From Amphiura filiformis (Eukaryota > Echinodermata > Ophiuroidea > Amphilepidida > Amphiuridae): a stretch of 64,000 nucleotides of DNA. Below are positions 33,600-46,400 of the stretch, one piece after another. The stretch covers positions 21,022,382-21,086,381 of the forward strand of contig NC_092642.1 in the NCBI RefSeq assembly GCF_039555335.1, given 5' to 3'. How positions within the stretch are numbered: position 1 is the first letter of the stretch; each line of letters begins with the position of its first letter. Both the position numbers and the translations under genes were made by a program. Under the pieces are notes generated by a model. That model saw nothing but the letters and a program-made list of their open reading frames with translations, did not search any database and was not told the origin of the DNA.

Positions 33600-33770
33600 T
33601 AGAACTCTACCTCTTTCAGCACTGTGGATGAAGTAGAACTACTCCTGATACCACCATGAATGAAGTAGAACTACTTCTGATAGCACTGTAGATGAAATAA
33701 AAGTAAATCTACCTGATAGCACTTTAGGAAAAGCATATATATATAGAAGTACCTCTCATAGGTCCAAACT
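33600..33770. repeat. 32-bp minisatellite, small cluster
   Basis: About five copies of the 32-base unit, moderately diverged, separated from the main arrays by roughly 430 bases of unique sequence. Confidence 0.8.
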
Positions 33771-34204
33771 ACAAATACATTACCCTAGACGTATACTGTG
33801 TAAAACGGTAACCATCCAAATGCAATTTTCTCAACTGGTTGCTTCAAATGTACATTTTCTTTCTAGACCAAGATCTAGTGATAAAATATGAAAAAAAGAG
33901 AATATGAACAAGGCTAACATTTTTAGATACGAACCGTCTAATGGGATCGATGTTTTGGAATTGCCTAGACCTGAATCCAAATTACTATATTATTCAGTAA
34001 ATAAGTATTGCTAAAAAGTCTCAAAATTACACAAAGAAGATAATTTTAACTAAAATATTTCTGAAATAGGCATTTGTTAGTGAATTAATAACAACCTAAG
34101 CGCTCATTTCCATAGAATGGTGGTTTTTTTTCAATTTGACTAGGGCAACTGCTGAGTTTCAACAGGCTAGATATGCTTTCACGTCATCTGGTAGGTTACT
34201 TTAT

Positions 34205-35020
34205 TAGTGGTGTGGATTATTATAGCATTGTAAATGAAGTAGAACTACCTCTGATAGCACTGTGAATGAAGTAGAACTACCTCTGATATAGCTCTGTGTA
34301 TGAAGTAGAACTACCTCTGATAGCACTGTGGATGAAGTAGAACTACCTCTGATGGCACTGTGTATGAAGTAGAACTACCTCTAATAGCACTGTGAATGAA
34401 GTAGAACTACCTCTGATATCACTTTGAATGGAGTAGAACTACATTGTACCTCTGATAGCACTGTGAATGAAGTAGAACTACCTCTGATAGCACTGTGAAT
34501 GAAGTGAATGAAGTAAAATTACCTCTGATAGCACCTTGGATATAACGACCTCTGATAGCACTGTAAATGAAGTAGAACTACCTCTGAGAGCACTGTGAAT
34601 GAAGTAGAACTACCTCTGATAGCACTGTTGATGAAGTAGAGCTACCTCTGATAGCATTGCGGATGAAGTAGAACTACCTCTGATAGCACTGTGAATGAAG
34701 TAGAACTACCTCTGATAGCACTGTGGATTAAGTAGAACTACCTCTGATAGCACTATGAATGACGTAGAACTACCTCTGATAGCACTGTGAATGAAGTGAA
34801 TGAAGTAAAATTACACTGTGGATAGAACGACCTCTGATAGCACTGTAAATGAAGTAGAACTACCTCTGATAGCACTGTTGATGAAGTAGAGCTACCTCTG
34901 ATAGCATTGCGGATGAAGTAGAACTACCTCTGATAGCACTGTGGATGAAGTAGAACTACCTCTGATAGCACTGTGGATGAAGTAGAACTACCTCTGATAG
35001 CACCGTTGATGAAGGAGAAC
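34205..35020. repeat. 32-bp minisatellite array A
   Basis: Over 20 copies of TGATAGCACTGTGGATGAAG plus TAGAACTACCTC in head-to-tail order, period 32. Recurrent variants (GTGAATG, GTGTATG, GTTGATG) and a higher-order block occur: the stretch with GTGAATGAAGTGAATGAAGT at about 34495 recurs at about 34787. This indicates block duplication on top of unit duplication. Confidence 0.95.
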
Positions 35021-35330
35021 TCAAGTTCAAGTTTATTTTCACTATCATCATATCATATACGGTAACAAAAATATCAAGAAAAGGATGATAGGATAATCAC
35101 AAGAGCAATGCTCGAAAGACGTGATTGCCCTCTGTACAGAAAGGACGGATGTAAACGGCAGACTGACAAGACTATTGCAGACAGACAAAGACGTTGGCAA
35201 TGACATAAGAAAAGTCAAGGTAGAGGTATAGAAGTATGTATGTTAACTTACAGTACAAGGTACAATATATTGATGCAGGACATTTTATTTGCGGATACAA
35301 TAAAATTATGAGTAGGCCCTATAAAGAATA
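35020..35330 (-). mobile_element. LINE 3' end inserted in minisatellite
   Basis: A 310-base non-satellite segment whose left edge on the minus strand reads GAAAATAAACTTGAACTTGA, a 3' tail form common in CR1/L2-type LINEs. It interrupts the satellite in mid-unit. There is no coding sequence, so it is a truncated copy. Confidence 0.55.
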
Positions 35331-36888
35331 AAGTAGAACTACCTCTGATAGCCATGTTAATGAAGTATTGATTGTTGAAGTAGAACTACTTCTGATAGCA
35401 CTGTGGATGAAGTAGAACTACCTCTGATAGCACTGTGGATTTGATAGCACTGTGGATGAAGTAGAGCTACCTCTGATAGCACTGTGGATGACGTAGAGCT
35501 ACCACTGATAGTACTGTGAATGAAGTAGAACTACCTCTGATAGCACTGTGAATGAAGTAGAACTACCTCTGCTAGCACTGTGGATGAAAACTACCTCTGA
35601 TAGCACTGTTGATGAGTAGAGTTACCTATGATAGCACTGTGAATGAAGTACAGCTACCTCTAATAGCACTGTTGATGAAGTAGAGCTACCTCTAATAGCA
35701 CTGTGGATGAAGTAGAACTACCTCTGCTAGCACTGTGAATGAAGTAGAACTACCTCTGATAGCACTGTGAATGAAGTAGAACTACCTCTGATAGCACGAT
35801 ATGAAGTAGAGCTACCTCTGATAGCACTGTGAATGAAGTAAAACTACCTCTGACAGCACTGTGTATGAAGTAGAACTACCTCTGATAGCACCGTGGATGA
35901 AGTATAGCTACCTCTAATAGCACTGTGGATGAAGTAGAGCTACCTCTGATAGCACCGTGGATGAAGTATAGCTACCTATGATAGCACTGTGGATGAAGTA
36001 GAACTACCTCTGCTAGCACTGTGAATGAAGTAGAACTACCTCTGATAGCACTGTGTATGAAGTAGAACTACCTCTGATAGCACTGTGAATGAAGTAGAAC
36101 TACCTCTGATAGCACTGTGAATGAAGTAGAACTACCTCTGATAGCACTGTGAATGAAGTAGAACTACCTCTGCTAGCACTGTGAATGAAGTAGAACTACC
36201 TCTGATAGCACTGTGTATGAAGTAGAGCTACCTCTGATAGCACTGTGAATGAAGTAGAACTACCTCTGATAGCACTGTGGATGAAGTAGAGTTACCTCTG
36301 ATAGCACTGTGGATGAAGTAGAGCTACCTATGATAGCACTGTGGATGAAGTACAGCTACCTCTAATAACACTGCGATTGAAGTAGAACTATCTCTGATAG
36401 CACCGTGAATGAAGTTGAACTACCTCTGATAGCATACATTGCGGATAAAGTATATAGAACTACCTCTGATAGCACTGCGATTGAAGTAGAACTATCTCTG
36501 ATAGCACCGTGAAAGAGGTTGAACTAACTCTGACAGCACTGCGGATTAAGTAGAACTACCTCTGATAGTACTGTGAATGAAGTTGAACTACCTCTGATAG
36601 CATACATTGTGGATAAAGTAGAACTACCTCTGATAGCACTGCGAATGAAGTCAAACTACTTCTGATAGCATTATGGATGAAGTTGAACTACCTCTAATAG
36701 CACTGCGATTGAAGTCGAACTACCGGTACCTCTGATCCCGCCTCTGATAGTACTGCAGATTAAGTAGAACTACCTCTGATAGCACTGCCAATGAAGTTGA
36801 ACTACCTCTGATAGCATGGTGGATGAAGTAGAGCTACCTCTGATAGCACTGCGATTGAAGTTGAACTACCGCTGATAGAACTGCAGAT
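35330..36888. repeat. 32-bp minisatellite array B
   Basis: About 48 units in the same orientation as array A. The right third is more diverged, with units reading GCGATTGAAGTTGAACTACC and insertions such as CATACATTGCGGATAAAG. Interrupted at 36889 by a foldback element, after which it resumes at 37827. Confidence 0.95.
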
Positions 36889-37826
36889 TTAGTCCAGTCA
36901 ATCTAAACAAATTAGTGGTGTCACCCACCACTGATTGCAACAGATTTTTTTTTTACTTTTATACATTTTAGGGATGTCCCCTGAACATCATACCAAAAAT
37001 ATACAAAAATATACCGTACTTGTGGAAAGGTAGTTTTTGGTGGGAAAAGGTCATACAGGGGGTCAAATTTCAAAATTGCTTTAATCTTTTTAAAAACTAT
37101 ACCAAAGCATTCCTCTAGTCATAAGGATTCAGAAAAAGTATAGTTTGTCATATCTGTGATGTGCCATTCTCAAGTTATAAGCGAAAAGGTCAAATTTTGG
37201 GCTCCAATGTCAAATTTTGGGCTCCATGTGGGTCAACTTCAAAAAAATGCTCCGATCTCCTTAAAAATGGTCTCAATGTGTTCGTCCTTTAAAAACACTC
37301 CAAAATAAGAATAGTTTGCCATATCTTGGATGCTTCGTTACCTAGGTAGCAGGGTAAAAGAGGTCATTGACCATTGAACTCTATTGACCCCGACCTAGTT
37401 TTCAATGTTACGCATGTAATTAAACAACCTAAACAGTGCAAATGAATTATGTTTGCAAGCCGAACAATTTGAGACCATTTTGGTTAAAATCAGACAATTT
37501 TTAGTTTTTTGACCTCTGTTGACCCCAACATTTGACCTTTGACCTTTTCGGTTATAACTCAAAAACCGTACATCACAGATATGGCAAACTATATTTTTTC
37601 TGAATCCTTATGATTAGAGGAATAATTTGGTATGGTTTTTAAAATGATTGGAGCGATTTTGAAATTTGACCCCTGTATGACCTTTCCTGCCAAAAACTAC
37701 ATTTCCACCAAGTATATTTTAGTATACTTTTTGTATGCTGTTCAGGGGACATCTCAGATATTCATAGCAGTGAAAAAAATTCTGTTGCAATTAGTGGTGA
37801 GTCAAAACCCACTTTGACTGGACTAA
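36889..37826. mobile_element. 0.94-kb foldback element inside minisatellite
   Basis: Ends TTAGTCCAGTCAA and TTGACTGGACTAA, with the two halves mirroring each other almost throughout. On the left are GGTCAAATTTCAAAATTGCT and AGGATTCAGAAAAAGTATAG; on the right are their complements near 37660 and 37595. The satellite continues on both sides, so it is an insertion. No protein is encoded. Confidence 0.85.
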
Positions 37827-38115
37827 TTAGGTAGAACTAACTCTGATAGCACTGTGAATGAAGTAGAACTACCTCAGATATAGCTCTGTGGATGAAGTAG
37901 ATCTACCTCTGACCCCGGCCTCTGACAGCATTGTGGATGAAGTAAACTATCTCTGATAGCACTGTGAATGAAGTTGAACTATCTCTGATAGCACTGCGGA
38001 GTACGTAGAACTATCTTTGATAGCATACATTGTGGATAAAGTATAACTACCTCTGATAGCACTGCGAATGAATTTAAACTACTTCTGATAACATTGTGGT
38101 TGAAGTAGAACTATA
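37827..38115. repeat. 32-bp minisatellite array B, right end
   Basis: Resumption of array B after the foldback element, about nine diverged units. It ends at about GAACTATACCGTG. Confidence 0.85.
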
Positions 38116-40284
38116 CCGTGCGTCATAAGTCTGTTCCTCCCCCCATAAGAAAACCATTTTAACATGCTTTAAATTAAACTTACACAATTAATTTGAAATA
38201 AATTTATTACTGGTTATTGTTTTAGATTAATAAAAATGTAACGTAGCAATTTATTTGAAGTTGTTGTCTCTTTATGGTCGATAACCTCCGAAGGTATGCA
38301 AACCTCGGTTATTGTTGTTTTTCTATTGAAATCCGAGGTTTGCAGACCTTTGAATCTGTCAATACATACAAAATTAGCTCTAGAAATCTAGAACAACGGC
38401 CGACATATTTTTTCTTTGCAATACGCCTTTGGATTCATTGCAGCTAGTAGCCCAAAGGCAAATAGACAGAGGGGGTACTTCCATATTGATGCTACGCTCC
38501 ATGGAAAGTCAGAATATAGGCGGAACGGACTTTCGACACACGGTATACCTTTTATAGCAAAATTCAGATTAATAATTGAAATTTTTTCGCGTGTTTCGAG
38601 CGCACATGTCTTAGTAAAAACCTGGCCACTTGAGTGCACATGCCTACAGTACGCTTGGGCCCTCAAAATTTTGGCCTGGCCCAGAGCCCCAAAAAGGTCA
38701 ATCCGGCTCTGTTAATCAACACAAAACATACTATTTCAATCCCGTCCCCCTACACGTCCACGTCCCCTACCCCGCTTCCATTGCCTGCTGAGGGTGATGA
38801 CGAGCGTCACAGATTCCTCTAGACCATTGTTGTAGACGTAACCTTCGTCCCCAAACTCAATCATGATGGTATCCTTTCTTGTTCCTGGCACTCCCTCACA
38901 CTCTCGACCCTTCCTTCTTGTTCCTGGCTCCCCCACACCATGCACACAATCTCGATTCTCGACGCTCCCTCTCTTCGCTTCTTGTTTTCCCTTTCCTTCT
39001 CTCATTCTCTCCTCCCACCTCTCTCTTTAACTCTCTCTCTCTATCTCTCTCTTACGGCGGGGCGCGAGCCCTCATAGTCGAACATACCCGCCCCCTTTTT
39101 AAAGGTTGGGCTACTTTTTTAATAGAATTGATCATTAAAACTCCATAAAATAATACAAAAACTTTCTCTTATCGCAGCAAATGTGTATTGCATATTTGGA
39201 CAAATTGAAAAAAATGCTTCATTTTTTCAAATATTTTCTACCCGATGACCTATTTTTTTCAATTTCTTTTCTGTACCCAATGAAAAAAAAAACCCAAAAA
39301 AACCATTCCCGACTACTTCAATGTTTGTCAACATTTGGAAATAAGGGCCAAAAAATATGCGTTTTATGTTGTATTGTGTATTTTTCGAGGGGAGGGGGGG
39401 GGTGGGGCATGGGGAAAAAGTGAATTTCAGGGGGAAACAAAATCAACAAAATTTTGTGCAAAATTGTCGCAAAAAGTGGCAATGTTCGTATTTTTACTGG
39501 GGCAAAGAGTTCTGACCGGGGAGGATTTTCCACCATTCGCCCCCTCCTGGTGACAATAAAAGTCCAAAGAATAATTTCAGGTTTATACATTCCAATTTTT
39601 GGAAAACACATTTTCTATTATCAAAATTGACATAAGATATTAAAATGTTCAACCGTTAACCTATAGGCCTATTCCCCGGGGCTAGGGGGTACTTAGTATC
39701 CGGGGATCAATATGAATCAATCTATCAACATGTCGATCAATCAACCAATTAAATCAATCAATCAATATAAATCAATGATATCAATCAAATGAGATCAATA
39801 TATCAAAAGTCACTATATCAATCAATCAAGCAATCACTCAACTAATCAATCAATCAATCAACCAATCAATCATCATTTAAACCAATCAATTATATAAACA
39901 ATAACAAACCAATCAAACGAGCGTACCAATAAATCAAGCAAGTAGACCTACACTGCTTTTGCGCATCAATCAGCATCAGCAGCTAGTATCAGCATCATCA
40001 GCTACGGGATCAGCTAGCTCAGCATCGGCGTCATCCGGCAGGCGACATCACATGGCAACTGCAGTCTGAACATGCACATGAATTGACATGATATACACGG
40101 CGAAAACTACAGTAGTAGGCCTACAACAATGTGTTTGATATCTGGAAACTTGAGTAATGGAGTTGCCGAAATGAAGTGATTCGGTCTCAATCTGAAGCTG
40201 ATCGATCTACGCCGCCCGGGATAGCTAGACGGTCATATTTCTTTGATTTGTCCAGTTCTATAAATAAGCTTATATAAGCTTACA
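38116..40284. other. no gene; upstream region of the large gene
   Basis: Contains a pyrimidine-rich simple tract (38995-39055, CT-rich), C/G-run segments, and a degenerate AATCAATCAATC microsatellite at about 39705-39900 followed by CATCAGCATCAG repeats (39965-40030). The last few hundred bases are the likely promoter and leader of the gene starting at 40285. In-frame stop TAA at 40261. Confidence 0.45.
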
Positions 40285-40407
40285 ATGAATTTCAACATTT
40301 GGCAACGTCAGGCAAGACGCCGACATGCAGAAAGAGACCCAAAAGGATTTGCCGATGCAAAGAGGTTCAAAGGGGAGGAGTTTTCAGAAAAAACCGACGT
40401 TGAAAAG
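40285..40407 (+). CDS. exon 1 candidate
   Basis: 41 codons, basic (MNFNIWQRQARRRHAERD), ending GAAAAG before GTAAGT. Phase 0 fits exon 2 only if the second of two neighbouring acceptors is used (43204). It may instead be non-homologous, with translation starting at ATG 43213 in exon 2. Confidence 0.5.
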
Positions 40408-43400
40408 GTAAGTTTGAGCTGTTAATGCCACACATTATTGACCACCTAGGTTTGCGAATTTGTTATATTTTCAATAACCTAGGCGGTCAAATGAACCGCA
40501 AATTGGGCAACAGGCGTAATCGTAGTTGAACTGGCAACTTTGTTTTGATCACGCACAAGCATGGTCGAAGTTCAAATCAGAAGAATTCCGGGAAGTTAGG
40601 TGATCAAAAATCATGAAATATATCTGAGACGAAAGAAATTTTCAACTTTGTAAGTATGAAAATAATATATTTTTACCCGAGGCGTATTACCATACTTTCA
40701 AACCCCAATAAACAGTAAGATTAATAGGCAAATGCAGCCATATAAAATTGCATGAACTTTTGACACTCAGAGTCTCAGTCGGGAAATCCCCGCCGTATCA
40801 TCGAAATCGGAAATTCGCGCAGATTACAGATTGCACAATAATTGATTTACATGATATTTTGCGTGGGTGATTGACGCAATTTTCTAGTGTATCGTGTGCC
40901 TGGACAAAATTATTTTGTCAGAAATCAGTTTTCATTTGCTGTGAGTCAGTAAAGCATGAAAGACACTCAGTCTCATCTCAGTCATCTGCACATCGACATC
41001 TGCATCATCAATCAGCAATGTCACACAATTTGTGAATTGTGCAGTATTTTTGTACCGTTTTTAACTGTGTAAATGTAGCAGGGTTGATACTTCTGTTATT
41101 TATATCAGATTGATTGATCACAGGTGGCAGTGCCGTGGAATCGGCAGCCCGGTAAGTCTTCCAATGCAAAGCATTGACAAAACAAAACATGTATGTATGT
41201 GTGTGTTGCTAAAAATGTGATTTCATATTGAAGCTGCACATAGTAAATAATCAGTTCGGTTCCAGGTGTCTGGGCTCTGGGATGGTGTTTTATTTTTACC
41301 ATGAAATCGAAATCTTAAAAAAACCTTTTCTAAGCACCTGCTCCTAGCCACTCCAGAAAATTTGCTGAGGACTACCAAACAATTTTTAGACCTTTGTGGT
41401 GTTGTGAAGTTTAAAGGATCTGGGAGGGTTTTTTCTTCTATTTTTTCTGCTTTTTTTTCTTTTCTTTTTTTTGCTTCTTGATTTATTATTTTTTATTCAT
41501 GTGTCTTGATAGCCTGTCCACCCACCTCTGATCTGTACATGATAATATCAGATTATTTACTACCTCTCTTCATTGTCATGGTTCTGAGTAAATAACCAGA
41601 GAAAATTGCTGATTCCAAATGTTATACCCGATTACCCGTAGCCATTGGAAAACCCCACAAGTTTCAGATCCCTAAACGCTTATCATTTTCCTGTGGTGGC
41701 TGATGAATTTTGAAATAAATTTTAATGGAAGGGTCTATTTTTGCCTAAATTGTATTAGCTAGAGGGTTAGAAATGACAATATAAACTAATTTGGTAGTCA
41801 ATTTCATGAAAATTTAAAAAAAGGGTTGCGCACTTGCGGGTAGAATTGCCATATCGCTGAAATTGTGCAATAGTACATGTATGCATGCCATAATGCAAAA
41901 ATGCAAGTTTGAGTTTCAAGAATCAAGACCCCCCCTAAAATTACACTTTCTGACAAAATTCATCTTTTAAATGTTTATGAATGTTAAGATAAAATCGTGT
42001 TTGAATTGTCACATCTACTGATTTGTATGAACATTAGCCATTTACTTTATGAACAGTGCGCCCCCACAAAGTTTGAAAATATCATATTTTTTCCGAAGGG
42101 GTGGGGGGGCAAAATCAATGTGGTTAATTTTAGATTTTCATTTATTACTTTATTTTGTAGAGAAAAGTAAAATCTGTAATATCCACCATGTGGATGATGG
42201 TATTTGTCGCCTTCATATCAAACGAAAAGGCCAAAGTTGACACAAAAACAACTGATTTTTAGCCTAAAGTTGCAGAGTTCAGCAACCTTCCACTCAAATT
42301 TGGCAAAATATGACTATAATTTTTCTTCCTAATTTGTTTGAATGGCCCATGCAATGTCTTTCTGAATCTATATTTATTTTGAGCTACCGGTACATAGCTT
42401 TCAGAAAAGGAAAATATGGAGTTCACCATGACAAGAAAGTTGTTGTTGTGCCACCCTGTATATTTCTTACCCACCCTGTATTATGATGTTATACTTTGTT
42501 GATTTGGCATTCTTACAAGCTTTCCAGAAATATAAACATAATATACAATGGTCTAAAATGTATTCATTAAAGGGTGTAATCGAAATTGGTGATATTTTTC
42601 TCATTTTACATTATGTTACACAAAAGATGACCAATTCATGACATGCTTTAAAATTTGGCTAGTATGGGCTGTTTAAACATTAAGTGGGACTTAACATGTT
42701 GGTTTCTAACATTATTGCTTTTGATGTGCTAAACCTTCATTCTCATCATTCATCCATGCGTTTCAAATTAACAATTGAATAAACTGCGCATTGTACCGAC
42801 ACTTGGGATAGTCAGCAGCCTGGCCATTATGGGGCAAGCAAGCTGGATCATGCTTAGCAATTTCGACCGTGTGCATCATTTTGACTTGCAACTTCCAACT
42901 TTCATATACTGGTATCAAGCTTTGTCAATTTTGAGTGTTTGGTAGCGAGCAAATTTGGTATCAAATTGGAGCTAACAAGATTCTGCACTACGATCTTGAT
43001 ATCGATCAAATTGTCATAACAAGATCATGTTTTGGTGTAGGAGGGGGTGGACTTTCTTTATTTCAGGTGTTTATGACCATATCTACTTTGGAAAAGTTTA
43101 TACTCCTGGGGTGAAATGTAAAATATCATTACTGGGTATTTGTTAAGAATTTACCAGTTGCAATCTATGTGTATTTTTGTGTTTGCATTACAGTACTACT
43201 GAGGCTAAAATTATGGCCATACAGCTCCAGCAGTACAAAAATCAACGAGATGCTCTTCGAAAGGATCTCAAACAACTTCTGCAAGGTAAACCACATGGAA
43301 TTCCTGTGGACAGATTTCAATCAGCTTACCAGAAACACTTTCACAGAGACTTGAAGTTGAAAATATGTGGCATAAAAAGAATTGTAGAGATTGTTCCTAC

Positions 43401-46400
43401 ATTTGATGATTTGCTACAAGAGGCAAGATTTGATAATCAAAAATGTATACGACTGAGAACCGGTGCTGCCGGTAGTAACGCGAATGTGAACACAGGAGCT
43501 GGTGCAAAAACAAAGAATGTGTCAGCTTCATTAGGGAAACCATCTACAAGCCATGGAGGTCCTGCAGGTTCAAAGCCAAACCAGGAGCAAGCAAAAGGTC
43601 AAGGGGGTGGTAAAAAGACAGCGCCTGTAGCAATAACTGTTCCACAGTATGTATTTGAACCTGTCCCAAAGAAGAAGCCACCGGAGAAACAGGAACCAAA
43701 GAAGGCTGGCCATGTTGAAAAAATACCTGGAAGCGACCCAGAGCAGATTAACCCTTTGGAGATTCAAATGCAGCAGTATATTTCCGGGATACGTAACTCT
43801 CAAGGTACTGCTGGTGGAGCCCCTGGTGGAAATGTGGGTCCTCCAGGCATGACAGGACCAGAATTTTACTTTGGAGGAAACGTGCAAGGGATGACAGGAG
43901 GTGGGTTTTCCTTTGACCAAGGAAGCTCATTTTATCAAAATTTCTATGAGAATAAAAAAGTTGAACCTGTCTCCACACAGCAAAGGCATGTTGCCAAAAA
44001 TAGTCAAAGAATGCAGAGCACAGTTTCTGAAGCTTCCGAGAGTAAAGACACTCAAAACTGGCCTTCACTGGCTGAAGCACAGACTGCCAAATCTAACACT
44101 AGTTCATCATCCAAGTTTAAGTCTGGTAACTTCCAGAAATCAGCAGCACCACAAAGCACAGAGAAACCACCCAGCAATAAACCTGTTTCATTGATGAGTT
44201 TCTCAGCATCAAGCACCACTACCAAGTCATCATCCAGCACTCAAAGTAGGCCATCAAATACTCAAAATAGACCACCAAGAGAAAGAACCTACTACGGGAG
44301 AGGTGCTAAGTATCACGCTCACAAATTGATGATTACGCGCAGAACTGTATCATTAATTTGGCAGAAGGGAACGATGAAGTTACGATAGAGAGAGTGATGA
44401 CTTTGGTGAAGCAGCATTTCCAGGTAGAGAGGATAGATGAACTTGGTTTACGAGGAGACTATGATCTGGACTCCATTAAACAACTTCAGAGACTGCAGTC
44501 AAAGGTAATATTTCTTATGATCATAATTTAATGTATAATTGGTGATATTCTTATGATCAGAATTTAAAGGTGCATGGCCCAATTTAACTATAAAGTTTTC
44601 TTCTTGATTGAATGACCTTTGCCACCAATTATCATCTGTGAAGTTTCACGCCGGTGTTTCGATTCATTTTGGTACTCCTTTTCATTCATAACATTCAAAC
44701 TGACTATCTTTGAGCCCTGAAATTTCACAGGGTGAATGAGAAAAATAGTAGGCCCCCCCCTATCCTTCTTTTGATACCAAACTTTACAACTCTTCTGGTA
44801 AAATCTGAGGTTTTGGGGATGAGGTTATTAGTGAATGGGCTATGCCCCTTTAAAATATAATTGGTGATAACAACACAGCTTGCACTCTACTGAGTAATGA
44901 CTGTGTGTTTTTGAGACAAAAAGGCCAGGCTAAAAACAGATCCTTAAGACATAATTTTTATTTTTATTATAGGCCCTTATACATAGTTTTATTCTGTACC
45001 AGTACTTAAAATACTGAAATAATATTACATGCAATAACAACTGTCAGGAAGGGTTTCTGTCCATTTTGGAGCCCAAATAACAAGGTACATGTAAAGTGAA
45101 AAAACTCCACTATTTTCGGCTGTTTCACAATTGACGTGGAGTTCTATATGAATCTAATGTGTGAATTAAGACAATGTCATAATTGCTCTGTTGATCTGGC
45201 CATACAAACTCAATGAATTTGGCTGATTCCATAGGTGTAAGTTGGGACATAATTATGTAAACATTACAAATATAACTAAAAATCAGGTTTGAAAAAAATG
45301 AACTAATTTCACAAGATCATTTTGGAACAGCGGAGGCTTTTTATATAAAGGCCTAAATTTGATCAATATAACCTAATTTTAAAGGCAAAGTCCCCACTGC
45401 CACACACACAAAATGGTGATTTTAAAACTGCAGCCAATGCGCTAATAGTTGAGACTTATCATTCATATGTTCCCACTGCATTAATTTTATTCATAAGTCT
45501 CAATGTTTTGAATGTTAAATAAAAGGATGAAAACACCAGATATTTGCTCACAATCCCAATGCAAGGTATATTCAACTCATGTCACATGTGTACAAAAGCC
45601 AGACAAACCAAGGTCAGAAACCCCATTGGGTTATGGGAATGTCTTTAAACATCCTCTGATTTTGGAAGTATACAATAATATTGCCCATGTTACAGCATTC
45701 AAAATAAGTGTGTGTCCACTTGCTCAAGACCCATGTAGCAAAACAAATGGAGGTGGAAACTTATGTGCTCCAAATCTGTTTACATGAAGGTCTGTGACCC
45801 GATAGACAAGCCTCACCCCCCATTTTTATCCATCAAAAGTAAGATTTTGATATCAAAAGAAAGCTCATATTTTTCTAACTAAAGGTACAGTGCCCAGTGC
45901 TACATACATGTATGTGGTGATTTTCACGGTAAAGGGTGTAACTTTTGATTTTTAGGGTCAAAATTTCAAACCACTTAAATATGTTTCTGTTTACTGAAAT
46001 CATGCATAGAAGCAACTTAAATTCAAGTAAAATAATGTTTCAAGGCTTAAACCTTTTGATTTCTAATAAAAAATTTGACATTTGCATAACATTTTGGTTA
46101 AAATCTAAGAAAAAATCTATTTTACATAACCTCAGAAAATTTTGACATGAAAGCTGGAATACATGTGAAATTCCATTCCAAAGTAAGTCAACAGATATAA
46201 GTTAAATTTTATACCATGTTTTGCTATGTTTGTAATTGCAGTTTTGAAAATTTTTAACATCAAGTGTCATTTACAATGGAAATTTCCAAACCTTAAACAT
46301 ATTTTTTAAGTTTTAATTGGGTTCCTAAAATAATTTGAATGTCTAACTTCATGTACAAATACTACTTGATGAAAGGAACCTCCCATCCAAGTTTCACAGA

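Noticed and set aside
34205-38115. possible CRISPR-like array
   Set aside because: Units are contiguous 32-base tandem copies with no unique spacers, in animal DNA; an ordinary minisatellite.
38388-39148. overlapping frames on both strands
   Set aside because: Low-complexity pyrimidine-rich DNA; no motif, splice context or conservation evidence.
40259-40280. TATA box before exon 1
   Set aside because: TATAAATA lies only about 25 bases before the ATG, leaving no room for a leader; more likely AT-rich leader sequence.
45512-45787. 91-residue intronic frame
   Set aside because: Starts and ends in intron sequence of the large gene, no recognisable domain or splice sites.
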